The translations under genes and the position numbers were made by a program. From Labyrinthula sp. Ha (lineage: Eukaryota; Sar; Bigyra; Labyrinthulida; Labyrinthulaceae): a stretch of 64,000 nucleotides of DNA. Position 1 is the stretch's first letter. Each line of letters opens with the position of its first letter. Positions 14,001-23,934 of this stretch are shown here, piece after piece. The stretch spans positions 310,001 through 374,000 of the forward strand of contig JAALGZ010000037.1 of the NCBI GenBank assembly GCA_015227615.1, given 5' to 3'. The notes under the pieces were generated by a model. That model had not been told where the DNA came from and searched no databases. It was given only the letters and a program-made list of their open reading frames with translations.

Positions 14001-14386
14001 TTTTCCAAATATTGTTTAGTTTCTCAATTAATGAAGATACACAGATATTTTTTATCGCAAGTTCACATGTCTCAATTCCTTATTCAACTTTTCTGATGCG
14101 CTTACTAATGATTAATAAGGATTTCTTTTAGGAGCTTTGAGGATCCTTAATAAGGAATTCATTGAGGACTTTGAGTTACATGACCGAGCTTTGAGAATTC
14201 TTACAACCTTTAAATGTTTATTTTTATTCAGTTTTGTTTTGAATTCTAAGTACCTCTACGAAGAATTTTTCTCAGTTGGCACCACTTGATCTTTGAAAAC
14301 ATCGGTACTTTTAAACGGAGTTGCTTTGTGAACCAATTGGAAATTTCCCAAAAACCATTGCATTTCTCAACACTTTATTCCTAAAC
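5080..14386. other. 9.3-kb stretch without a recognisable gene
   Basis: This is the longest region with no gene I can support. It is AT-rich with frequent stops in all frames, short (TA)n runs near 5888-5903 and 8896-8909, and many A/T homopolymers. The longest frames (9685-9960 plus strand, 12231-12434 minus strand) show no family motif. Because genes in this genome can be cut into exons of about 80 nt by mini-introns, a heavily split gene could still be hidden here. I looked for joined frames with GT...AG spacers and found none I could defend. Confidence 0.45.
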
Positions 14387-15267
14387 ATGAGCAAGAATAT
14401 TTTAAAGAGATTACAGCAGTTTACGTCCGCAAAGCACTGGGGACCAGATATCGGCGAAACTCCCAGATCAATCAGAGCTAAAAGGTATAGTTTTTGTTGC
14501 TGTTAATAGTTAGACGTATTTCATCCATTGGACATGAAAATGATGTCAATTCCACAGCTCAAACTCCAAAAAGAAGGAAAAAGAAGATTACTTATTCTGA
14601 AATGAAGAAAAAGATGTTAAATGATGAAGATACGTCTAAATATACGCTTAATACCCCAACAGAATCTCCCAGAAAATATTCCAAGAAATTAAGTTATACT
14701 GCTCGGAAAAGACGAGTCTTAGGAACTAGAAATTCAAAGAAACGAGAAAATAAAACAAAATCTTTTACTAAAGAGAAACTTCCAGAAGAAATAAAAAAGA
14801 GTTTGTTTATTGAAAAAGAGAATGAAAATGTAAATAAAGTAAATTTGCTCGTTGAGTTTGAAAAAGTTGAGTTAGAGAAAAAGTGTGAAGAAGATGAAGA
14901 AAGTGTTGTTTCTGAAGATTCGTTGACTAGGAGAGCCGAGGTTGAAATCAATAGTTTAGAGAAAATTGTTGAAAAAGAAATTGATGAGCTTGCTATTAGT
15001 TTTGCTGAGAAATTTCAGAATAAAGAATTAGCTCTTCTGGCTCAAAAACACTTTAAGAAAACTCAACATGAACTTTTAGGTTTTCTAGAAAATTGGAATG
15101 ATAAAAAAGAGATAGATCAGAAAACTATAAGGGCTGAGAATATGAAAAGCGAACAGGACAGTTATAATCTAAAAAAGCTTGAAGCAAAGCTTGAACTAAA
15201 GAAACTTAAAGTGGAAAGAGAAAGAGAAGAATTTTTACGTCGTTGTAGATTTCAAATGTTTTCATAA
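14387..15267 (+). CDS. basic coiled-coil protein, two exons (join 14387-14484, 14514-15267)
   Basis: Two frames join across a 29-nt GT...AG intron (14485-14513). The join restores one frame with an Arg codon split after its second base and gives 283 residues. An in-frame ATG 66 nt upstream (14321) is possible, but 14387 starts directly at the more protein-like sequence. The first half is very basic (PKRRKKK near the exon junction, then many Lys/Arg and Ser/Thr-Pro sites), suggesting a nuclear, phospho-regulated protein. The C-terminal half is a long Glu/Lys/Leu-rich coiled coil ending in KLKVEREREEFLRRCR. I recognise no family. Its 3' end lies 113 bp from the convergent stop codon of the PUFA synthase gene. 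An AATAAA at about 15344 could serve as its poly(A) signal. Without the intron the downstream frame would start in a poor context. Confidence 0.72.
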
Positions 15268-15380
15268 TTATGTTTTGTAATCTATTTGTAGAGACTTTGC
15301 ATATTCCTTAAAGGATAAGCCTTCTCAGTTGTAAAAATCTAATAATAAAAAGAATTATAAAATGAAATTAATTTTTACGA

Positions 15381-18300
15381 CTAGTTGAATCTAAGGCTAC
15401 TGTTTAAAGCAATAGAAGCCCTTCCTCTAACAATGACAGACTCTTCTACAATTTCAAATTTCAGCTTCCACACGTTTTCTTCAGATTTACTTTCCCTGTG
15501 TAAGTTTATGGTAACATTTTTGTAGCTACGTTTATTCACATACAAACTTCCAAATTCAACATCTTCTAGAGATACGGGTAAAGAAGCAACATCTCGCCCA
15601 CTTTTAGATAATACAAGACCACTTTGAAAAACAGCATCTAGAACAACATCTTCTACCGGGAACCTTTCACTTAAATTGACTTCCTCTTTAAAGATTCTTG
15701 CAGATAAGGAACTGCTGTCTTCCTTAACGATAATCTTAGTAATCGGTTGAAGTCCTTTTAAGTGAAACAAAGTTACTCCATCATATAAGTCTTCTGGAGT
15801 CATATCTTTTCCAGACTTGGTAATCGATAATTTCGGCGCGATATCTGCAGGGTTGGATGAACCAAGTTCAACTATTATCTTATAGCTTGGAACTTTTCTT
15901 CCATTAACTTGTTGCTTCATCTCTGCTTTAACCTTGATTGAATCTTTCGAGGCACTAAGTTCAGTAAGCTTAACAAAAGCATGAACTTGAGAAACATTTT
16001 GATCAAATGAAACACCTCGAAAAAGCTTCGCTTCATCAACTTTTCTAACATACCATCCAGGATAAACTCCCTGAACAGCTGTCAAGATTCTATTCACCAC
16101 AGATACGAAAGGGACAACCTCTTTTCCTTTTATCTTATGTGCTTTCAGTGAAGATTTCTTTGTGAAAAATATCGTCTGCTCTGAATTATTTGCGTCTAGT
16201 CTCTTATAAGGAATACTTGCCCAATTTCCAACAAGTACTTGTTTCTTCTCTCCTGCGTTTACAATTATCCTTGCTACTGTTGCAGCACCACTTTGACGAT
16301 CTATAATCTGAACACCACCCTCAATAAACTTCTTCTTCAATGCTGGTGTAACCATACCACCATCCCAAGGACCAAAATCAAAAGCTTGAGATACAGTAGC
16401 TCTTGGAGCATAAAAATATGCAAGTTTGTTTAACACTTCATTGGCTATCGAATAATCACTTTGGCCAACATTTCCAAAATATCCAGCCAGAGAAGAGAAT
16501 AAAACTAAGTTCTTGATCTCACAACCACTAGTTTGAAAACCAGAAGCTATATTGAAAAATCCATCAACTTTTGTACTATATACCGCGTTGAACTCTTCCA
16601 TAGTCTTTTGGATAATAAGTTTATCACGTAGAACACCAGAAGCATGGAACAACGAGTTCACTTTTACACCTTGAGAAGATAAATCTTTGAATAGTTTCTT
16701 CACTGCATCAGCGCTGGTGATATCACAGGAAACATATTCAACTTTGGTTGCATACTTTCCAATAGAAATAAGATTACTCTTGACTTCAAGAGTTCCTGCA
16801 ACAGAATTTATCAGTTTTCTAAGTTCACTTGGTCTTACTTTTTCTCCCTTGGATTTAAAATACGTGATAGCTGCCTTCTGAAGAACACTGGATTCAAAAC
16901 CTTCTACACCTTGAGCCCACTCTGGAACTTCTTTCAACTGGGATCTACCAATCAAATAAAAAGTTCCCCCATTTAATTCTTTTGCGAGTTCCGCAATACA
17001 TAGTGGTGTAATTCCTCTTCCTCCTCCAGCAACTAACCAAACATCTGAAGCGGATGGTTTTATTGATCTATCAGTATAAGAAGAGAGTCCAGTAACTTCA
17101 GGAGCATATCTTTGTCCCTCTGCATCGTAACAAACTTCTTTTCTGGTATAACTCGGATCACACAGTTCACTCAAAATAAGATCTGCTGCTTTAGCTGAAG
17201 AAATCCTATTACTAATGTCAACAGCGCGCAACTGAACCTGTGGCCATTCATGTGTAGCTGTCTTAACAAGTCCACATAGTCCGTAAATTTGCAGCTTCTT
17301 CAAGTCAGAGCCTTGTGCGAAATCATACCCCAAAGTTCCTTCATGAGAAAACGCAACTAGAACTTTCTTCAAGCTCTTTGTGGCATCCAAACCCATTTTC
17401 TTGAAAAGCATCAAAGTTTCTCCAAGAGATTCTTCTTTGACAGATGGAACTACGACAACAACATTTGGACCTGAGACGTAGCCACTTGATATGGTTGAAC
17501 TTGGAATTTTCTTCTTGAACTCAGCTGCTAGAGGTTCATTTCCTAGATCTACAATATGAATCTTTCCAAGAGATGATAACTCAGATGGCACAGCAAGACA
17601 ATTATCAATCTGAACAAGTTCAGGAACAGATAAGTTTAACCCGCTACTTACTTCCTCTCTAACTTCAAAATCAGTTGAGTCAAATTTATCTGCTGGGATT
17701 GCTGTTGGAACCTCAATTGGTTTTGAAACCTCAACAGAACCTTCTTTACTTCCTGGCGTCGAACCTAAAGTTTAAGACAGTTAAAGGTTAACTACCTTGT
17801 GACATCTCATTTTTCAATGCTTCTATAACTTCTCCAACTGTTCGAGTTCGACTTAATGCGTCTACATCTTTCGCCTCTACGTTAAGTTGATCTTGTACTT
17901 CCGACAAAATTTCTACTCTCTTGATAGAGTCTATACCAAGCTCTGTTTCAAGCTCCATATCAAGCTCAATCATATCCACTTCGTACCCAGTCTTTTCAGC
18001 TAAAACTTCTAGTACTACTTGCTCTGCCTTATTCAACAATCCAGAATCAACTGCAGGTGTACTACTACTTGCAACTGGGGCTGAGACTGGTGCAGAAGAA
18101 GCACCCATTTCCTTTTTCAAGGCGTCAATTACTTCACCTACTGTTCTGGTTCGACTCAAAGCATCAACATCCTTGGCTTCAACATTCAGTTGATCCTGAA
18201 CCTCAGAAAGAATTTCAACTCTCTTGATGGAGTCGATTCCTAATTCTGTTTCAAGTTCCATGTCTAACTCAATCATATCAACCTCATACCCAGTTTTCTC

Positions 18301-21300
18301 AGCCAAGACTTCTAGAACAACTTGCTCAGCCTTGTTAAGAAGAGAACTATCAACTGCTGGGCTTGAAGAAGCAGGAACAGGAGTGGAAGCGGCTACTGGA
18401 GCAGCGCTAGCTGGCACAGATCCCATTTCCTTTTTCAAAGCATCAATAACTTCTCCAACCGTTCGTGTTCGGCTAAGGGCATCAACATCCTTCGCTTCTA
18501 CATTCAGTTGATCCTGAACCTCAGAAAGAATTTCAACTCTCTTGATGGAGTCGATTCCTAATTCTGTTTCAAGTTCCATGTCTAACTCAATCATATCAAC
18601 CTCATACCCAGTTTTCTCAGCCAAGACTTCTAGAACAACTTGCTCAGCCTTGTTAAGAAGAGAACTATCAACTGCTGGGCTTGAAGAAGCAGGAACAGGA
18701 GTGGAAGCGGCTACTGGAGCAGCGCTAGCTGGCACAGATCCCATTTCCTTTTTCAAAGCATCAATAACTTCTCCAACCGTTCGTGTTCGGCTAAGGGCAT
18801 CAACATCCTTCGCTTCTACATTCAGTTGATCCTGAACCTCAGACAGAATTTCAACTCTCTTGATGGAGTCGATTCCTAATTCTGTTTCAAGTTCCATGTC
18901 TAACTCAATCATATCAACCTCATACCCAGTTTTCTCAGCCAAGACTTCTAGAACAACTTGCTCAGCCTTGTTAAGAAGAGAACTATCAACTGCTGGGCTT
19001 GAAGAAGCAGGAACAGGAGTGGAAGCGGCTACTGGAGCAGCGCTAGCTGGCACAGATCCCATTTCCTTTTTCAAAGCATCAATAACTTCTCCAACCGTTC
19101 GTGTTCGGCTAAGGGCATCAACATCCTTCGCTTCTACATTCAGTTGATCCTGAACCTCAGACAGAATTTCAACTCTCTTGATGGAGTCGATTCCTAATTC
19201 TGTTTCAAGTTCCATGTCTAACTCAATCATATCAACCTCATACCCAGTTTTCTCTGCCAAGACTTCTAGAACAACTTGCTCAGCCTTGTTAAGAAGAGAA
19301 CTATCAACTGCTGGGCTTGAAGAAGCAGGAACAGGAGTGGAAGCGGCTACTGGAGCAGCGCTAGCTGGCACAGATCCCATTTCCTTTTTCAAAGCATCAA
19401 TAACTTCTCCAACCGTTCGTGTTCGGCTAAGGGCATCAACATCCTTCGCTTCTACATTCAGTTGATCCTGAACCTCAGACAGAATTTCAACTCTCTTGAT
19501 GGAGTCGATTCCTAATTCTGTTTCAAGTTCCATGTCTAACTCAATCATATCAACCTCATACCCAGTTTTCTCGGCCAAGACTTCTAGAACAACTTGCTCA
19601 GCCTTGTTAAGAAGAGAACTATCAACTGCTGGGCTTGAAGAAGCAGGAACAGGAGTGGAAGCGGCTACTGGAGCAGCGCTAGCTGGCACAGATCCCATTT
19701 CCTTTTTCAAAGCATCAATAACTTCTCCAACCGTTCGTGTTCGGCTAAGGGCATCAACATCCTTCGCTTCTACATTCAGTTGATCCTGAACCTCAGAAAG
19801 AATTTCAACTCTCTTGATGGAGTCGATTCCTAATTCTGTTTCAAGTTCCATGTCTAACTCAATCATTTCTACTTCATACCCAGTTTTCTCAGCTAATACA
19901 GCTAGTACAACCTCTTCCGCCTTATTCAACAAAGCTGAATTAACTACGGGTGCTGTGGTGGTTGATGTTGGCGATGAGGTAGAGCTTGAGGAAGCCCCCA
20001 TTTCTTTTTTCAATGCATCAATCACTTCTCCAACGGTTCTGGTGCGACTAAGAGCATCTACATCTTTAGCCTCAACATTCAGTTGGTCTTGAACCTCAGA
20101 CAGAATTTCAACTCTCTTGATAGAATCAATTCCTAGTTCAGTTTCAAGTTCCATGTCTAACTCAATCATTTCTACTTCGTACCCAGTCTTTTCAGCCAAT
20201 ACCTCAAGAACAACCTGCTCAGCACGATTCAGAAGCCCTTGATCAATAACTTTGGCAGGTGTTACAGCTTTGGGTGCAGATTTTACCACATTAGCAGCAA
20301 CTGCATCCGTCTGAATTTCCCTTGGAATTCTCAGCTTAGCCTCACCAGCTTCGGAAAGATTTTCAAGCAGTCTATCATACTCGCCAAGCATTGACACGAT
20401 CATTTCACGATGTTTCTTTATAGCTGTAAGCTCAGCACTAGTTGATGTCAAATGTGAGCTAGTTTCCTCCTTGCTCTCTAACTTCTTTTCTAGTACACTT
20501 ACCTTTGACTTCAGCAAGTCAATTTCTTCTTCTCTGTTCTTAAGCTTTTGCTCAAACAACTCCTTATCTTTAGAGCTCACTGATGGAGATACTCCCTTGA
20601 GAAGCGACACAGTTCTTCCGTCGTTCATAATTCTTTCCCTCTCTTTGATTGTCTTAGAAGAAACATATGTTGAAGCTTTTAATCTCAGCTGAGTTTTCTT
20701 CTTCACACCCAAACCAGCAGCAACTTTGAATTTATTCACTTTAACCCATGGGTCAAAATTCTTAAACTCAACTCCAATTACTGCTAACTGCATGGCAGCT
20801 TCTCTTAGTTGAAGCTCGCTTCCAGCCTTGCCTCCTTTGCTGTTTACAGAGACAACAGAAACACCCTCTTTTCCTTTTAAGATACTTTCAACCAGTTTAC
20901 CAAGTGTATTCTTTGGTCCAAATTCAACAAATACACGAGCACCAGCATCATACATGTTTCTAATCTGCTCAGTGAACTTAACACTACTTTCCATGTGCTT
21001 TGAAAGGTTGGAGATAACTTCAGTAGGTGATGAAACTTGTTTTCCAGTTACATTAGAGTAGAACTTGCAACTTTTTCTTTGCGCAGAAGTTTTCTTTATT
21101 GAAACTGATAACTTGGTGTTTGCAGGCTTCATGTAAGGTGAATGGAAGGCATCTGCAACCTTCAACTCGACAACTTTGAACGTTGAAGAAAGTTTTCTTG
21201 CTTCTCTTTGAACTGCATCAGCTTCCCCAGTTAAAATAACCTGTTCAGGGGAGTTGAAGTTGGCTATCCAAACATTAGCTTCGGATGGTTTAACATCTTC

Positions 21301-23532
21301 AGCTCCTTTTCCAATTATAGCAAACATCTTTCCTGGCTTGGATCCAGTTGATGTCTCCATCAAATAAGCTCTTTGTGCTACAAGTTCAAATGCTGCGGAT
21401 TCAGATAAAACTCCAGAAGCTATGAGAGCAGAGAGCTCACCCAAAGAGTGTCCAGCATAGAAGCTTGCATTAAAATTAGCTTGCTTGAACACGTTGTAAG
21501 CTCCAAGACTAACAGCGACAGTCGATAATTGAGCGTTCTGAACAGAGCCTAAAGTCTTCGTCTGTTCTTCAAGAAGCTTTGTTTCGTTGTCATATGGTTT
21601 CCTAGGATAAAGTACCGATGATGCCCTAAGATCACATACTTTCTCACTAGATCTGTCGACCTTGTTTACTTCGGATCTAAATGTAGGCCAGTTCATAGCA
21701 ACCTCATCAAACATATGCAAATACTGACTACCCTGTCCACTAAACAAAGCAGCTAGTTTGCTATCAATGCCCACTTCTCCAGAGGATCTGTAGTATACCT
21801 GTTCTCTTGGTAGAACAAAGGAGGCAACCTCGGTAGACTTACTCAATCTAGTCAAAGCTGCATCCACCTTGGATTTTAGGTCAACGAAACTAGTAGATAC
21901 AAATCCAACTCTAGCAGCTGAAACCGGAACAACAATACTTACTCCATGTTTCTTCTCCAAATCGAGGATTGTGGTGTATTCCTTAGCTTCAACAGTAGTT
22001 GCCAAACTCTTCTTGATCTGAGTTAGTTCAGATACAAGCGCTTGAGCGGATCTTGCTCTTACAACAAAAATCTTTGGCACTTCATTAACTCTATATGGCT
22101 TCTCAACCTCTGCTTCTGCCTCAGTTAGAACTGCGTGATAATTCGCACCTCCAAATCCGAAAGAACTTACTCCAGCAATTCTAGCCTTGCCACCATCAGT
22201 AAACCAAGGCCTACTCTGGGTGTTAATGTAAATTGGCGAGTCTTGAATAAGTGTATTATCATACAATACAGGAGGAATCTTCACATTAATTGTTCCTGGT
22301 AGCGTTTTGTGCTTAAGAGCCATAATTACCTTAACCATACCTGCAAAACCTGCACATGCTTTCAAGTGCGCAATTTGACTCTTGATACTTCCAACAGCAA
22401 TTTGTTCTTCTTTAGCATCTGCTCCAGTAAAAACGTTCTTCAACGCGGTTAGTTCAATTCTATCTCCCACTGGGGTTCCTGTTCCGTGTCCTTCAATCAA
22501 AGAAACATCCTTAGGATCAACTCCAGCTTTCTCATAAGCTCTTCTAATCGCTAGTTCTTGACCAGACACGGTTGGAGAATAAATTCCAGATGCTTTTCCA
22601 TCACTGGAAGAAGCGACGCCATTAATAACACAGTGAATGTCGTCCCCGTCAGCCAATGCATCAGTGTATTTCTTTAAGACTAACATAACACTTCCTTCTC
22701 CAATTAACATCCCTTTAGTATTTTTGTCATAAGCGGTTAACGATTGATCAGTTGAAAAGACAGGTGTCTTACTAAAGGCCATATACATACCAATTGAGTT
22801 ATCGGTACAAGTTGCACCACAAATCATAGTTTTACAATTTCCATAAAGAATCTCGTCAATCGCAACCTTCAATGCAATCAAACTACTTGCACAAGCAGCA
22901 TCAACAACACAATTCATACCATCTAAATCGAAAACGTTTGTGCATCTTCCAGCAGTAACATTACCAAGAAATCCTGGAAAACTGTCTAATCTCCATTCTG
23001 GAAAGTTTGCTTTGAACTTTTCTACAGCAAGATCTACATCTTCCTTTGGTAGACCAATTTTAGACAAGACTTTTTCAACAACAGTATAATTCATACGTGA
23101 GTAGAACTCGTTTGAGGCTTTCTGTCCACCTCCAATCCCTAGAACAACACCAATATTCTTTTTCTTCTTTGGTGCTCCTTTCTTTTGATGCGAAAACGGA
23201 TCAATACCGGCGTCTTCCAAAGCTTCCTTAACTTTGAGGAGAGTCAATGTCTGGTTAGTATCAGCATCTTCAACTTGGAACATATTCATTCCAAACTCAC
23301 GTGCATCAAAGTTAAAGTCAGGGATAAATCCTCCCCTTTTACAATATATTTTATCTTTGGTGGTCTTCACTGGATCATAATACGCAGTGACATCCACTCT
23401 ATCACTTGGCAAATCAGAGAGAGTATCCAAACCTTCTTTGATAGTTTCCCAACAACTGTTGATATTTTCTCCGCCTGGTAAGATCGCAGAGACCCCAATT
23501 ACAGCAATTCTCTTATCAACGTTTTCTGACAT
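15381..23532 (-). CDS. pfaA: polyunsaturated fatty acid synthase subunit A (KS-MAT-8xACP-KR-DH-like), join complement(15381-17764, 17796-23532)
   Basis: A 2706-residue iterative type I PKS/FAS-like subunit that builds long-chain PUFAs from malonyl units with partner subunits. The ketosynthase (about 1-450) has the active Cys in DAACASS (about 212) and His in GHGTGT and IAHLKA. The malonyl-CoA acyltransferase has GHSLGE (about 694). A charged coiled coil (about 990-1070) precedes eight acyl carrier domains (about 1095-1914), each with LGIDSIKRVE carrying the phosphopantetheine Ser. They are joined by Ala/Pro/Ser linkers. A ketoreductase follows with AGGGRGIT (about 2159), FSSLAG and DYSIAN. 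The C-terminal 200-300 residues look like a hot-dog DH-like region without an obvious catalytic motif. A 31-nt GT...AG intron (17765-17795) after the last ACP contains an in-frame stop. Removing it joins the two frames exactly. Eight ACPs fit the eukaryotic OrfA type. Subunits B and C are not in the window. Confidence 0.93.
17765..17795 (-). other. 31-nt spliceosomal mini-intron in the PUFA synthase gene
   Basis: On the minus strand it starts GTAGTTAACC and ends AAACTTTAG. It lies between the eighth ACP and the linker to the KR domain. Read through, it gives a stop seven codons after the ACP. Removed, a Gly codon is restored and the frame runs on through a Pro/Val/Glu linker into the KR domain. 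Confidence 0.88.
17850..20235 (-). repeat. tandem ACP-coding repeat array (8 units; five nearly identical 318-bp units)
   Basis: Eight ACP units lie in tandem inside the PUFA synthase gene. Units 3 to 7, repeating at exactly 318 bp (same site near 18224, 18542, 18860, 19178, 19496, 19814), encode identical protein including the linker. At DNA level they differ only at a few silent bases, such as the third position before the lysine-rich core (gaaag/gacag) and Ser/Ala codon wobble. The outer units (1, 2 and 8) have different linkers and more silent changes. The pattern is that of recent unequal crossing-over or gene conversion. Confidence 0.93.
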
Positions 23533-23934
23533 CTTTTTCTTTAGTTTTGTTTTGTTTTAACCGCTAGTATTTATATTACGTCTGCGTCTAATGCAACGGT
23601 CGACGTGGTGCCCATGACGCCGATGTAATGTTACGATATTGATGAAATTTTGGGTGATTCTCAATTGAATCTTTGCGACGTAGTTTTAAACCATAAGTGC
23701 GTTCGTAAGAGAGTGCAGTTATTTACCACTATTATATAGATTTGCGGAAGGTAAGATAAAGTAGATTTACTTTAAGTGAATATGTTGTATTCATTCTTAT
23801 TATTTATTGAATTTAAAGATATATTCTTAATCCAGTCAAAAGATAGAATATGCTAGCAAGAACTTCATACCAATATTATTATTTATTCTACCCATGAATA
23901 AAATATATTTATATCTACAACTTCGCGGGTTAAC
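23533..23934 (-). promoter_or_regulatory. PUFA synthase upstream region with ACGT-core cluster
   Basis: This 402-bp gap lies between the stop of the LVIVD-propeller gene and the start of PUFA synthase. Both genes are on the minus strand. Close to the start codon is an A-rich leader (AAAACAAAACAAAA on the minus strand). About 70-95 bp upstream there is a GC-richer patch with a GACGTGG (23602-23608) and TGACG-type half-site (about 23615), and another ACGT core near 23680. These resemble bZIP/G-box sites. Promoter function is inferred from position only. A similar AAACAAAACA leader precedes the neighbouring gene's ATG. Confidence 0.35.

Noticed and set aside
15381-17591. A separate 736-residue KR/DH protein gene
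   Set aside because: The only start would be GTG, and removal of a 31-nt GT...AG intron joins it in frame to the KS-MAT-ACP part. It is one gene.
17921-20092. Series of plus-strand frames of 90-95 codons repeating every 318 bp
   Set aside because: They are antisense shadows of the ACP repeats. Their identity only mirrors the coding repeats on the minus strand.
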